Shown here piece by piece: positions 8,469-17,905 of a DNA stretch of 64,000 bases. Within the stretch, counting starts at the first letter, position 1. The number at the start of each line of letters is the position of its first letter. The notes below the pieces were generated by a model. That model saw only the letters and a list, made by a program, of their open reading frames with translations. It had not been told where the DNA came from and searched no databases. The DNA is from Paenibacillus sp. PL91 (GTDB lineage Bacteria; Bacillota; Bacilli; Paenibacillales; Paenibacillaceae): contig NZ_JABBYG020000006.1 of the NCBI RefSeq assembly GCF_012935325.2, positions 124,001-188,000 of the forward strand, read 5' to 3'. The translations under genes and the position numbers were made by a program.

Positions 8469-10094
8469 ATGAGCGTGTATAGCGGCAATAATGACGTAAG
8501 CGGTTTCATTCAAGCGGATGGGAAAAAGATTATCAATGGGGATGGCAAGGAGATTGTGCTGAGAGGCGTAGGCTTCGGAAGCTGGCTGCTGCCGGAGGGC
8601 TATATGTGGAAGTTCCCGGAGGGCGGAGACCGTCCGCGCAAGATTGAGGCGATGGTGGAGGCGTTAATCGGGAAAGAGAAGGCATCGCGGTTCTGGGATA
8701 CATATGTGGAGCGTTATGTCGATGAGATAGATGTTCGCGAGGTTGCTAAGCAAGGCTATAATTCGGTTCGTCTTCCGATCAATGCGCGCGGCATTTTAGA
8801 AGCTGGAGATGAAGTGGTCTTTAATGAGAAACGGCTGGCGCGGATTCACCAAGTCATCGAATGGTGCAGAGCCTACAAGCTGTATGTCATATTGGATCTG
8901 CATGGAGCGCCGGGCGGGCAGACGGGAGCCAACATCGACGACTCCGAGAATGACCAGCCTGAGCTGTTTATCGACCGCAAGAATCAAGAGCTGACGATTG
9001 CGATCTGGCGAATGTTCGCGGAGCGGTACAAGGATGATTGGATCATCGCCGGATACGACCTTTTTAATGAGCCGCTGCCCGATTGGTTCAGCCAATACAA
9101 TGGCCAAGTGGAGCCGCTGTACAAGGAAATTACGGCAGCGATCCGTGCAGTGGACAAGCGTCATATGATCATAATTGAAGGCGTTCATTGGTCGACGGAC
9201 TGGAGCATATTCACGGACAAATTTGATCATAATTTGATGCTGCAATTCCATAAGTACTGGAACAATCCCGATTCGGAGAGCATCCAGAAGTATTTGGATA
9301 AGCGGGAAGAGTGGAATGTGCCGATCTTTATGGGTGAAGGCGGCGAAAATAACGCGCAGTGGTACAGCGGTGCGTTTCAAATGTTCGAGGACCATGAAAT
9401 ATCGTGGAATTTCTGGACATGGAAGAAGATGAGCACGTTGAATTCGCCATACTCGATTCGCATGCCGGAAGGCTGGCATTTGCTGACCTCTTATTTGGAA
9501 GGCGGCGCCAAGCCGGATGCGGAGACTGCGGAGAAGATATTAAATCAATATCTCGACAATCTCAAACTAGAGAACTGCGATGCTTATCCTGAAATCTCAC
9601 GTTCGCTGCTGCGCCATCTTCCGCTCCAAATTCCGGCTGAATTTTACGGACAGGGTGAAGGCAAGGGCTTCGGCATTGTGCGGAAGAGGGAGAATAAGCT
9701 GGAGCTGCGGGCGAGCGACGGCGTACCTATGCGTATGATTACGGGCAAGGCCGAGAAGCCAAGCTATCATTCCGAAGGCGGCAAGCCTTGGGCCGAGGAT
9801 AACACCTTATGCGTGGAGCTGTATGCAGGCGACTGGCTTGCTTATGATGCTTTATGCGTCGAAGCCCGTAAGTTCGATCTTCGTGCCAGGCTGCATGCGG
9901 CAGAGGGCGGGGCTGTCCTATCCATTGAATGGGAAGGGCATGAGCAAGTGACCCGTGCGGTAAGCGGGGAGGAATGGCAGGAGAGCCTGATTATGGAGAG
10001 CGTCGATACGGCAAAAGGTGCAGTACGCGTCATTATTCGTGTGCTTCAGGGACAAGTGGATTTGGACTGGGTTACATTTTCCTATGCTGAATAA
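8469..10094 (+). CDS. Glycoside hydrolase family 5 (beta-glucanase/glucosidase type), cytoplasmic
   Basis: A 541-residue enzyme with a (beta/alpha)8 GH5 domain over about residues 15-350. The general acid/base is Glu201 in LFNEP and the nucleophile is Glu290 in MGEGGEN. Supporting motifs are YNSVRLPIN, ILDLHGAPGGQ, HKYW and WNFWTWKKM. The region after residue 390 looks like a beta-sandwich accessory domain. There is no signal peptide, so it most likely acts on imported oligosaccharides. AAGGAGG precedes ATG 8469. The importer at 10305-13925 follows and may supply its substrate, but a terminator separates them. Exo-beta-1,3-glucanase-like and cellulase-like members share these motifs, so the linkage is not resolved. 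Confidence 0.85.
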   Translation: MSVYSGNNDVSGFIQADGKKIINGDGKEIVLRGVGFGSWLLPEGYMWKFPEGGDRPRKIEAMVEALIGKEKASRFWDTYVERYVDEIDVREVAKQGYNSVRLPINARGILEAGDEVVFNEKRLARIHQVIEWCRAYKLYVILDLHGAPGGQTGANIDDSENDQPELFIDRKNQELTIAIWRMFAERYKDDWIIAGYDLFNEPLPDWFSQYNGQVEPLYKEITAAIRAVDKRHMIIIEGVHWSTDWSIFTDKFDHNLMLQFHKYWNNPDSESIQKYLDKREEWNVPIFMGEGGENNAQWYSGAFQMFEDHEISWNFWTWKKMSTLNSPYSIRMPEGWHLLTSYLEGGAKPDAETAEKILNQYLDNLKLENCDAYPEISRSLLRHLPLQIPAEFYGQGEGKGFGIVRKRENKLELRASDGVPMRMITGKAEKPSYHSEGGKPWAEDNTLCVELYAGDWLAYDALCVEARKFDLRARLHAAEGGAVLSIEWEGHEQVTRAVSGEEWQESLIMESVDTAKGAVRVIIRVLQGQVDLDWVTFSYAE

Positions 10095-10110
10095 TGTGTA
10101 GATCCAATCA

Positions 10111-10150
10111 TGTGATGCGCGGCAGCTTCTGCCCGCATCACATTTTTTTT
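10111..10150 (+). terminator. Rho-independent terminator after the GH5 gene
   Basis: The stem is TGTGATGCG (10111-10119) with CGCATCACA (10134-10142), followed by a run of T (10144-10150). Confidence 0.9.
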
Positions 10151-10216
10151 GTGCACAAAAACGACAGCTTTAGCCCAAAACCGAAAAATGGTCACCTGAA
10201 TACGAAATCTAAAGCC

Positions 10217-10245
10217 TTACGGCAAGAGGGACAACGATCTACAAT
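10217..10245 (+). promoter_or_regulatory. Possible promoter of the LplB/LplC/LplA importer operon
   Basis: A -10 TACAAT at 10240-10245 lies 17 bp after TTACGG (10217-10222). The weak -35 would suit activation by the response regulator encoded downstream. The assignment is tentative. Confidence 0.3.
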
Positions 10246-10304
10246 TAATCTATAGAGTTTGCAAAGGCTTACATCAGATTTTCATCAGCATGGGGGTTAT
10301 TATT

Positions 10305-11273
10305 TTGAAGACACAGCTAAGTACGGCACCAGCATCCTTGCCTGCTGCGGACGCAAAAGCAGCGAGAAGCAAATGGTTTAAGAAGCTGTATAGCCAAAGG
10401 CATGTCCAGATTATGGCGCTGCTCGGCGTAATTTGGATGATTATATTCAACTACGTTCCGATGTATGGCGTTATTATCGCTTTTAAAGAATTCAATATTG
10501 TGAAATCCATTAGTGAAGCGCCTTGGGTAGGCTTCGCTCATTTTAAGGAATTTTTCCAAGACGAGAGCTTCGTCGGCGTGATGAGGAATACGCTCGGCAT
10601 CAGTTTGATTAAGCTGGCGATCGGATTTCCGCTTCCAATTATTTTTGCCTTGTTCCTTAACGAGGTCCGTTCTGTCGGATTTAAAAAAGCAATTCAGACC
10701 ATTTCCTATTTGCCTCACTTCCTGTCATGGGTCATTCTCGGCGGCATTTTAACAACGTGGCTGGCGGATGTAGGTGTTATCAACAATGTGCTGCTCGCGC
10801 TTAATCTTATTAAAGAGCCGATCTCGTATTTGGCAGAGCCGAGCTACTTCTGGAGCATTATCATTACATCGGATATTTGGAAAGAGCTTGGCTGGTCCGC
10901 CATTATCTATCTTGCGGCTATCGCCAGCGTATCGCCGGAATTGTACGAAGCGGCAACCATTGATGGAGCGGGGCGCTTTCAGAAAATGTGGTATGTCACG
11001 TTGCCGAGCATCAAATCGACGATCTCCATCCTCTTCATTCTTGCAGTAAGCGGCGTGCTTAACTCCAACTTCGACCAGATTCTCGTACTGAGAAACTCGC
11101 TGAATGAGAGTGCAAGCAACGTAATCGATATTTATGTTTACCAGACCGGCATGCAGCAAGGACGCTATTCCTATTCGACAGCGGTCGGATTGTTCAAGGC
11201 GGTCATCGCCCTTATTCTCTTGCTGATAGCTAACCGCGTAACGAAAAAAATGAACGATACATCACTTTTCTAG
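10305..11273 (+). CDS. Oligosaccharide ABC transporter permease, LplB/YtpP type
   Basis: A six-helix inner-membrane permease of about 322 residues. The motif FNYVPMYGVIIAFKEFNI is diagnostic of the LplB subfamily, which imports complex plant-derived oligosaccharides. The EAA loop is LYEAATIDGAGRFQKMWYVTLP. An ATG at 10290 lies in frame, but its own GGGGG (10292-10296) is the ribosome site for TTG 10305, which is preferred. It is 18 bases before the LplC-type partner. The operon continues with the binding protein and then a YesM/YesN pair. No ATPase gene is present, as usual for this class. Confidence 0.9.
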   Translation: MKTQLSTAPASLPAADAKAARSKWFKKLYSQRHVQIMALLGVIWMIIFNYVPMYGVIIAFKEFNIVKSISEAPWVGFAHFKEFFQDESFVGVMRNTLGISLIKLAIGFPLPIIFALFLNEVRSVGFKKAIQTISYLPHFLSWVILGGILTTWLADVGVINNVLLALNLIKEPISYLAEPSYFWSIIITSDIWKELGWSAIIYLAAIASVSPELYEAATIDGAGRFQKMWYVTLPSIKSTISILFILAVSGVLNSNFDQILVLRNSLNESASNVIDIYVYQTGMQQGRYSYSTAVGLFKAVIALILLLIANRVTKKMNDTSLF

Positions 11274-11291
11274 AAAAGGAGGAGTCTAGCC

Positions 11292-12179
11292 GTGTTTAGT
11301 ATTAAACGTAAAACAAAGGGAGAAGCTTTCTTCGACCTCTTCAATAACTTTGGCATGCTTCTCATTTGCTTCGCGACGTTATATCCCATTTGGTATGTGC
11401 TGGTCAACGCCTTCAACGAAGGGCAGGACGGCATGCGCGGAGGGATCTACTGGTGGCCGCGGATTTTCAGCTTTGAGAGCTTCGACGCGGTTTTCCAAAG
11501 CACCGGCATTATGACGGCAATGGGCATTACGGTTGCAAAAACCGTGCTTGGAACGCTAATTCACGTGTTTTTTACAGCTATGGTTGCCTTTGCTTTCTCT
11601 CGTAAAGGTCTCATTGGCGGCAAAATATATATTCTCTTTGGCACCGTTACCTTGTTTTTTGGCGGCGGCCTGATCCCGACCTATCTGCTTATGAGAGATC
11701 TTCATTTGCTCGATAATTTCATGGTCTATATCATTCCGGCAATGTTCAGCTTCTTCGATCTCATCATCTTCATGACCTTCTTCCGAGATATTCCGGATGG
11801 GCTTGAGGAAGCAGCCAAAATTGACGGTGCGAATGATTGGTCGATTTTTGCAAGGATTATTCTTCCTGTTTCCATGCCGGTTATCGCTACGATTGCGCTG
11901 TTCCACGGCGTATACCAATGGAATGATTATTTTGCCGGTGTCATTTATATGAACAACATGGACCTGCAGCCGGTTCAGACGTATTTGTACCGGGTTGTCG
12001 CTCAGTCCAGCTCTAACCAGATGCTTGCTGCTATTCCTGGAGGCATTGGCAAATCGGTTACGACGCAATCCATCAAGCTGGCTACGATGGTCGTTACAAC
12101 GCTCCCGATCGTGATCGCTTATCCGTTCCTGCAGAAGTATTTTGTCAAAGGGATGATGATTGGCTCGATCAAAGGTTAA
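11292..12179 (+). CDS. Oligosaccharide ABC transporter permease, LplC/YtcP type
   Basis: The second membrane subunit, 295 residues. The family N-terminus contains ATLYPIWYVLVNAFNEG; FGGGLIPTYLLMRDL and the EAA motif LEEAAKIDGANDWSIFARIILP follow; it ends KGMMIGSIKG. The start codon is GTG at 11292, supported by AAGGAGGAG about 9 bases upstream. It forms the pore with the LplB-type subunit and receives substrate from the lipoprotein at 12258. Confidence 0.9.
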   Translation: MFSIKRKTKGEAFFDLFNNFGMLLICFATLYPIWYVLVNAFNEGQDGMRGGIYWWPRIFSFESFDAVFQSTGIMTAMGITVAKTVLGTLIHVFFTAMVAFAFSRKGLIGGKIYILFGTVTLFFGGGLIPTYLLMRDLHLLDNFMVYIIPAMFSFFDLIIFMTFFRDIPDGLEEAAKIDGANDWSIFARIILPVSMPVIATIALFHGVYQWNDYFAGVIYMNNMDLQPVQTYLYRVVAQSSSNQMLAAIPGGIGKSVTTQSIKLATMVVTTLPIVIAYPFLQKYFVKGMMIGSIKG

Positions 12180-12257
12180 CCACCGGCAAAAACTTCCGTC
12201 CTTTAACGGGCAGAGGATTGCATATATAATCATTCATACAGAGAAGGGGAAGACAAA

Positions 12258-13925
12258 ATGAACAAGAAGCCTAAGCTCAAAAATCTATTGATGCTGATGA
12301 TCGCAACGGTTCTAGTCTTAACAACGGCTTGCTCATCAGGCGGCAACACAAATGAGAATAAAGAAGAGGGCACGGGTGCTCCTGCTGAAGAAGTGAAGCT
12401 TACGCAAGACGATAAGGGCTGGGAAGTGGATAAAAGCCCGATTACGTTTGACTGGTATATCAACTTTTCTTGGTTCCCTAACAAATGGGGCGTAGACGCT
12501 ACATCGAAATATATTACGGAGAAAACAGGCGTTAACGTAAACTTTATCGTTCCTGCCGGCAACGAAGCAGAGAAGATGAATACGATGATCGCATCGGGCA
12601 GCCTGCCTGACTTTATTACGCTAGGCTGGTATGAAGAAGCGGTTAAAAAAATGATTGAAGGCGATCTGGTACTGCCATTGAATGAGCTTGCTGACCAATA
12701 TGATCCTTACTTCTACAAAGTAACGGACCCGGCTAAGCTTTCGTGGTACAAGCAGGAAGACGGCAATGTTTACGGCTATCCTAACTCGTCCTCATCCCCT
12801 AAGGATTATGAGAAATTCGGAGATAACATTACGTCAACACAAACGTTCCTAGTGCGTAAAGATATGTACGAAGCGCTTGGAAGCCCGGATATGCGTACGC
12901 CGGAAGGCTTCTTGAAGGCACTTGAGGCTGCGAAGGAAAAGTATCCTGACGTTAACGGACAACCGCTTATTCCGCTAGGCATGTATGATTTTAACGATAC
13001 AGGCAATGCGTCGCTTCAACATTATATTCAAAATTTCTTAGCTATTCCGTACGATAAAGATGGCCAGCTGTATGATCGCAATACAGATCCTGAATATGTG
13101 AAATGGCTCAAAACGATGCGTCAAGCGAACGAGAATGGCTTGTTGGCGAAAGACATCTTCATCGACAAGCGCCCGCAAATGGAAGAGAAAATCGCGCAAG
13201 GCCGTTACTTTGCGATGCTGTATTCTAGATCAGACCTAGCTAACCAACAAAATGCGCTATTTGCAAATGATCCGAACTCCATCTATATCGCGGTAGACGG
13301 TCCTGCGAATGCGAACTTGGATCAACCGACACTGGCTGGACCATCGATTTCTGGTTGGACGGTTACATTGATCTCCAAAAACGTGAAAGACAAAGCGCGT
13401 GCGATTCGTTTCCTAGACTATTTGATCTCTGAAGAAGGTCAGCATGATACTTTCTTCGGCAAACAAGGCGAAACTTGGGATAATATCGATGGCAAGGATC
13501 AGTTCCTGCCGGATGCGCTTAATCTGTTGAATACGGATCGCGGCGCTTTCGACAAGAAATTTGGAGCATCCCATACGTTCTGGATGATGATGGACACGAA
13601 CCTTACACCGGTATGGTCTCCTCCTGCTGTTGAGCCGTTCAAGCAATTGGAAGACTGGACACGCGGCAAGGCGAAGAGCTTGTCTGAGTTCGACCAGCTT
13701 AATCCTACGGGCACTTCGGAAGAAGGCATTATGAATACGAAGATCGATCAAGAGTTCGGTAAAGTGCTTCCGAAGCTAGTGCTTGCCAAAACCGATGCTG
13801 AATTCGATAAAATTTGGAACGACTATCTAGCTAAACGCGAGTCTCTCGGCTTTAGCAAGGTACAGGCATACAAACAAAAGCAATACGAAATAAACGTAGC
13901 GAAATTGGCTGACGCCACCAAATAA
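12258..13925 (+). CDS. Oligosaccharide-binding lipoprotein, LplA type
   Basis: A 555-residue extracellular binding protein. It has a lipoprotein signal with lipobox LTTAC (residues about 18-22), a Gly/Asn/Glu-rich spacer and a large solute-binding domain typical of LplA/YtcQ proteins (ITFDWYINFSWFPNKWG, SGSLPDFITLGWYEE, NTKIDQEFGKVLPKLVLA). Members of this group are longer than MalE-type proteins because they bind branched or long oligosaccharides. An AGAAGGGGA ribosome site precedes ATG 12258. It is the last gene of the importer operon; the terminator at 13972 follows. Confidence 0.9.
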   Translation: MNKKPKLKNLLMLMIATVLVLTTACSSGGNTNENKEEGTGAPAEEVKLTQDDKGWEVDKSPITFDWYINFSWFPNKWGVDATSKYITEKTGVNVNFIVPAGNEAEKMNTMIASGSLPDFITLGWYEEAVKKMIEGDLVLPLNELADQYDPYFYKVTDPAKLSWYKQEDGNVYGYPNSSSSPKDYEKFGDNITSTQTFLVRKDMYEALGSPDMRTPEGFLKALEAAKEKYPDVNGQPLIPLGMYDFNDTGNASLQHYIQNFLAIPYDKDGQLYDRNTDPEYVKWLKTMRQANENGLLAKDIFIDKRPQMEEKIAQGRYFAMLYSRSDLANQQNALFANDPNSIYIAVDGPANANLDQPTLAGPSISGWTVTLISKNVKDKARAIRFLDYLISEEGQHDTFFGKQGETWDNIDGKDQFLPDALNLLNTDRGAFDKKFGASHTFWMMMDTNLTPVWSPPAVEPFKQLEDWTRGKAKSLSEFDQLNPTGTSEEGIMNTKIDQEFGKVLPKLVLAKTDAEFDKIWNDYLAKRESLGFSKVQAYKQKQYEINVAKLADATK

Positions 13926-13971
13926 TCGAATCATGACTTCTATGATTTAAAGGATGGCCAAAACGAAAGGT

Positions 13972-14005
13972 ACTCCAGAACCGGAAACGGGCTGGAGTGC
14001 TTTTT
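13972..14005 (+). terminator. Terminator between the oligosaccharide importer and the YesM/YesN pair
   Basis: The stem is ACTCCAG (13972-13978) with CTGGAGT (13992-13998), extended by flanking pairs, then T5. Confidence 0.75.
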
Positions 14006-14059
14006 GTTGCATAGGAAATAATAACAGTGAATGATATACGGAGCGGAAGTGAAAAAATA

Positions 14060-15952
14060 ATGGGCAGGAAATTCCCGTCGTACCTTCAATCGATTACACA
14101 TTGGCTGGGACGCAGATCGATGCAAAGCCGTCTAGTAGCCGCTTATATTATCATTCTATTAATACCAAGCATCGTTGTATCGAATTATCTTTTTGGCCAG
14201 ATCAGGGATAGTTATACGAATGATACGATTAAACAGGGCCAATACTTGCTGGAAATGGAAAAAGTGAATATTTTGAATCAGATTGAGGCGATGGAACTGG
14301 CTGCCCAGCTCACGATATCGGAATCTGAAATTTTAGAGTATATATCGACTAGGGAAGAGCCGCCTATTGAAGAGCTGCTTGACCTGAATCGGGGCCCTCT
14401 TACCGATATGATCAATATTCAAACGAACAATCCGAATATTGCCCATCTCCGCTTATTCGCGAACAATGAGCACATATCGGAAATTTGGCCGATTATCTTT
14501 CATGAGCGCCGGATACAAAGCGAGCCATGGTTCGCTAAGCTGGATCAATTGGATGGCAAGGAGCTTTGGATGTTCAAGGACAAGGACCCGGATATATTGC
14601 GTCGTTATGTGACTGATGTTAATGACCAAATGCCGAAGGTTTCCCTCGTACGCATCATACATGCCGGGAGTAAGCGCATTGGGGTTATACAGGTGGAAAT
14701 GCTGCTGAAGCAATTCTCGCCCAAAGCTTTTGCGAATATTAAGGATGAGGGCTCACAGATGATGCTTGCAGACAGCAGCGGCGCTATCTATCTGGATGAC
14801 AATCAACCGTTTGCAGGCCGCAATCCGGAGCTCCGCCAAGCGATTGAGAACGAATTTGCTGAAATGAACGAGCAAGGAATTAACGAGAAACGCTTTGTCG
14901 TGAATAAACATCCCTACCTGCTCGTCTCAACGCCAATCGAGCAAGCCGATGCCCATATTTTGAATGTCGTGTCCTTGCAAACCGCGCATGAACGCATATC
15001 TGGGGCAGAGAAGCAGATCATAGCCGCAAATCTGATATTGATCGGACTGCTATCTATTATTACGTATATGTTGAATTCCTTTATTCTCAAAAACCTGAGG
15101 CGTCTGACAGAGGCGATGAAGAAGGTGAGAAAAGGGGAAGTGCCTACCGGGCTGCCGCTCGGGGGAGGCGGAGAAATAGGGGAGCTTGCCCATCATTTCA
15201 ACAAATTGATTCATACCATTAATGAATTGATTGCGCAGGGAGTGAAGAAGCAAGCGCTGACGAAAGAGGCTGAGCTGCGTACGCTTCACAGCCAGATTGA
15301 CTCTCATTTTTTGTACAATACGCTTGAGAATATTAAGATGCTGGCAGAGATGGAGAACCAGCGGACGATATCCGATTCACTCACCTCGCTCGGCGGGATG
15401 ATGCGCTATAATTTCAAATGGTCAGGTGAATATGTCAGTTTGCGGGATGAGATACGACATATTCAAAATTACATTGCCGTTATGAATATTCGGTTCGACG
15501 AGCCTATCGAGCTAGAGCTGCATATACCTCCGAAGCTGATGGAGATCGAGGTGCTCAAAATGTCCCTGCAGCCGATCATCGAAAATGCGGTAAAGCATGC
15601 ATGGCTCGGAGTGGAAGAGAGCAAAAGCGCCATCTTGATTCATGCGTCCGAAAATGAGCGTGCCGAAATTATCATTACGCTCAGGGACAATGGAATAGGC
15701 ATTCAAGCGCAGCGTCTGGAGAGATTAAATGAAATGATTCATGCCGAAAATAGGGCAAATTCTTCCCGCGGCGAAGAGGTTGGCAGCGGAAAGCAAGCGT
15801 TCGGAATTGGCCTGCGCAATGTTCATCAGCGTATTCGGCTTTATTATGGCAAGCAATATGGATTACATGTGTACAGCAGCGAAGGGCAATTTACAGAGGT
15901 GGTTATTACTCTTCCTAAGGTGCTGTTAATGGGAGGGGGGGTCCGGATATGA
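14060..15952 (+). CDS. Sensor histidine kinase, YesM/LytS-like
   Basis: A membrane kinase of about 630 residues. It has a transmembrane helix near the N-terminus (RLVAAYIIILLIPSIVVSNYLF), a Cache-like extracellular sensor of about 250 residues, and a second helix (LILIGLLSIITYMLNSFI). A HAMP linker follows, then the His_kinase domain with phospho-acceptor His416 in IDSHFLYNTLENI, and a HATPase_c domain (PIIENAVKHAW, DNGIGI, GIGLRNVHQRI). The start at 14060 is chosen because GGAAG lies 10 bases upstream; an in-frame ATG at 14027 has no ribosome site. It overlaps the response regulator by 4 bases. It probably senses an oligosaccharide imported by the adjacent LplB/C/A system, which is an inference from position. 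Confidence 0.88.
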   Translation: MGRKFPSYLQSITHWLGRRSMQSRLVAAYIIILLIPSIVVSNYLFGQIRDSYTNDTIKQGQYLLEMEKVNILNQIEAMELAAQLTISESEILEYISTREEPPIEELLDLNRGPLTDMINIQTNNPNIAHLRLFANNEHISEIWPIIFHERRIQSEPWFAKLDQLDGKELWMFKDKDPDILRRYVTDVNDQMPKVSLVRIIHAGSKRIGVIQVEMLLKQFSPKAFANIKDEGSQMMLADSSGAIYLDDNQPFAGRNPELRQAIENEFAEMNEQGINEKRFVVNKHPYLLVSTPIEQADAHILNVVSLQTAHERISGAEKQIIAANLILIGLLSIITYMLNSFILKNLRRLTEAMKKVRKGEVPTGLPLGGGGEIGELAHHFNKLIHTINELIAQGVKKQALTKEAELRTLHSQIDSHFLYNTLENIKMLAEMENQRTISDSLTSLGGMMRYNFKWSGEYVSLRDEIRHIQNYIAVMNIRFDEPIELELHIPPKLMEIEVLKMSLQPIIENAVKHAWLGVEESKSAILIHASENERAEIIITLRDNGIGIQAQRLERLNEMIHAENRANSSRGEEVGSGKQAFGIGLRNVHQRIRLYYGKQYGLHVYSSEGQFTEVVITLPKVLLMGGGVRI

Positions 15953-17541
15953 GGAAGCTATTAATCGTAGATGACGAGAAAAATATCCGATTAGGGCTCA
16001 AAACCATGATTGAACGAGAATTTCCGGAACGATACGATATTCGGACAGCCATTCATGGAGAAGACGCTCTAACGCAGTATAATAGCGAACGGGCGGATAT
16101 CGTCATTACAGATATTCGCATGCCGGTAATCGACGGTATTGAACTGATTAAGCGGCTGACTAAGGAAGCGGAGCCAGAGCCAAAACCGATCTTTATTATT
16201 TTGAGCGGATATGATGATTTTGCCTATGCGAAGGCTGCAATCAAATATCAGGTTAAAGATTATTTGCTGAAGCCTATAAGGCGGGACGAGCTATTTGAAT
16301 CGCTGCGCAAAAGCGAGATTACGCTGCAAGCACAAGCTGAATTAGCGGAGAGAGTAGCGGTGAGCGATACGTACCGTGAAGAGCTGCGAATTAATTTGCT
16401 TAAGGAATGGTTTCGGCAAGACAAGCCTGCCGCAGACAGCATAAGCGATCTGGCATCCAAGATTGGCTTCGAGCAAATGACGTCCCCGTTTACTGTCGCT
16501 GTCTTGAACTATAAATCAGAGAGCGGCGACTCGATGAACAAGGATGAGTTTAAGCTGCTCGTTGAGAGGATGCTTCAGCCGATCAATGGCGTTTTGGATA
16601 TCTCCTTTTTGGATAGCGAGAGTAAGCTTGTACTGATCGGAAGCCCGGCCTGGCAGTTCGAGGAATGGTTTCGGCAGGCAGGCGGAAGGGAGCTGGACGG
16701 TCTGCGCATGGGTGTAAGTAGCGAGGGCAACAAGATAGAGGACTTGTTCCATTGCTATAAGCAGGCATCGGAAGCGCTTCAGTCTTCGTTCTTGTATTCG
16801 AATTGCCGCATGCTGCGTCATGAGGACATTCGAGAGAAGCGACGGGATCTCAAGCTGCCTGACGAGGAGATCCGCAAGCTTGGGAATATGCTGGGGACCG
16901 ATCGTGAACGGGAAGTTCAAGAGCTGCTGAAGCAGATCTTCCGTACGGAGGACTTACCTGACGTTGACATCCATTACTTAAAGCTAGTTGGAAAACGGAT
17001 GAATGAGCAGGTGCTGGACGAAGTATTCCGTATTTACGGCGAGGAATCGATCGAAGTGCTGAAGCTGTATCGCAAAGTAGGCAATATGGATAACTTTCGG
17101 AGCTTTCATGACTATTACCGAAGCTTGGAGCTTTTGCTGTTAAGCGTAAATGATTATATCCGAGGCATTCGTTCTGCTTACAGCGAGCATTCTGAGATTA
17201 AGTCGGCTGTTGCCTATATAGAAGAAAATTATTACAAGGCGCTCAATATGGCTGTCGTAAGCAATTATGTCGGCTTGAATTACTCCTATTTCAGCGAAGC
17301 GTTCAAAGCCCATACAGGAGAGAGCTTCGTATTATTTCTGAAAAAAGTGCGTATTCGCAAAGGCAAGGAGCTGCTGCTCGAAGGGAATCAGAAGATGCAG
17401 GAGATCGGAGGCGCCGTCGGCTTTGAGAACAGCAAGCAGTTTTCACGCGTGTTCAAGGAGCTGGAAGGTATCTCGCCGCAGGAATATCGGATTAAGGTCA
17501 GATCGGATGCTGGTCAAGGCCAAGTAAGCAATAGAGAATGA
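15949..17541 (+). CDS. Response regulator, YesN/AraC type
   Basis: A 530-residue regulator. The receiver domain spans residues 1-120, with DDE at 8-10, phospho-acceptor Asp55 and LLKPI. A long middle region follows (about 130-420, function undefined in this family). A C-terminal AraC double helix-turn-helix covers about residues 425-520, ending SKQFSRVFKELEGISPQEYR. The ATGA overlap with the kinase (15949-15952) shows translational coupling. The partner kinase phosphorylates Asp55. The likely target is the LplB/C/A operon just upstream, whose promoter region has a weak -35; this was not demonstrated by a clear operator. Confidence 0.9.
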   Translation: MRKLLIVDDEKNIRLGLKTMIEREFPERYDIRTAIHGEDALTQYNSERADIVITDIRMPVIDGIELIKRLTKEAEPEPKPIFIILSGYDDFAYAKAAIKYQVKDYLLKPIRRDELFESLRKSEITLQAQAELAERVAVSDTYREELRINLLKEWFRQDKPAADSISDLASKIGFEQMTSPFTVAVLNYKSESGDSMNKDEFKLLVERMLQPINGVLDISFLDSESKLVLIGSPAWQFEEWFRQAGGRELDGLRMGVSSEGNKIEDLFHCYKQASEALQSSFLYSNCRMLRHEDIREKRRDLKLPDEEIRKLGNMLGTDREREVQELLKQIFRTEDLPDVDIHYLKLVGKRMNEQVLDEVFRIYGEESIEVLKLYRKVGNMDNFRSFHDYYRSLELLLLSVNDYIRGIRSAYSEHSEIKSAVAYIEENYYKALNMAVVSNYVGLNYSYFSEAFKAHTGESFVLFLKKVRIRKGKELLLEGNQKMQEIGGAVGFENSKQFSRVFKELEGISPQEYRIKVRSDAGQGQVSNRE

Positions 17542-17548
17542 ATGTAAG

Positions 17549-17577
17549 AGGAGCCGCGAGGCTCCTCTTTTTTTATT
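17549..17577 (+). terminator. Terminator of the YesM/YesN operon
   Basis: GAGGAGCC-GCGA-GGCTCCTC is a perfect 8-bp stem with a tetraloop, followed by a run of T. Confidence 0.92.
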
Positions 17578-17635
17578 GTTAGGTTTGGGCTAAATTAGGG
17601 TACTAATACTTATAAGCGAAAGGAGCTGTTGAAAG

Positions 17636-17848
17636 ATGTTATTCGATGATCGTTTGCCGCAAGACATTCTTGAGGTTAATCCCGATAATGAACCTGAAAT
17701 TACACCGCCGGCTTCGCCGGAGATTAAGCCTGTGCAGCCTGTCCCGGAAATTATTCCGCAGACGCCGCCAGAGATTAAACCAGACGTCATACCTGAAGTT
17801 AAACCGGATATTCCCCCTGAGGTTCCGCCAAGGAATGATGTCACATAA
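17636..17848 (+). CDS. Small proline-rich acidic protein with PE(I/V)KP repeats
   Basis: A 70-residue protein made almost entirely of imperfect units such as PEIKPVQPVPEI, PEIKPDVIPEV and KPDIPPEV. It is acidic, with no signal peptide and no hydrophobic helix. The plus frame is preferred over an open antisense frame because AAAGGAG lies 10 bases before ATG and a terminator follows directly (17865-17901), making a self-contained monocistronic unit. The Pro/acid pattern should give an extended polyproline-like chain. No function is recognised. A structural, cell-wall-associated or spore-coat role is only a guess. Confidence 0.6.
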   Translation: MLFDDRLPQDILEVNPDNEPEITPPASPEIKPVQPVPEIIPQTPPEIKPDVIPEVKPDIPPEVPPRNDVT

Positions 17849-17864
17849 GCATATATAGAGAATG

Positions 17865-17905
17865 AAGGCCAGGAGCTCTCCTATGGAGATAGCCTGGCCT
17901 TTGTT
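17865..17905 (+). terminator. Terminator after the proline-rich gene
   Basis: AAGGCCAGG (17865-17873) pairs with CCTGGCCTT (17893-17901). The T tail is short (TTGTT). Confidence 0.75.

Noticed and set aside
17590..17844. Antisense Gly/Ser/Thr-rich open frame opposite the proline-rich gene
   Set aside because: It is the mirror image of the PE(I/V)KP repeats, has no ribosome site, and its composition follows from the repetitive opposite strand.
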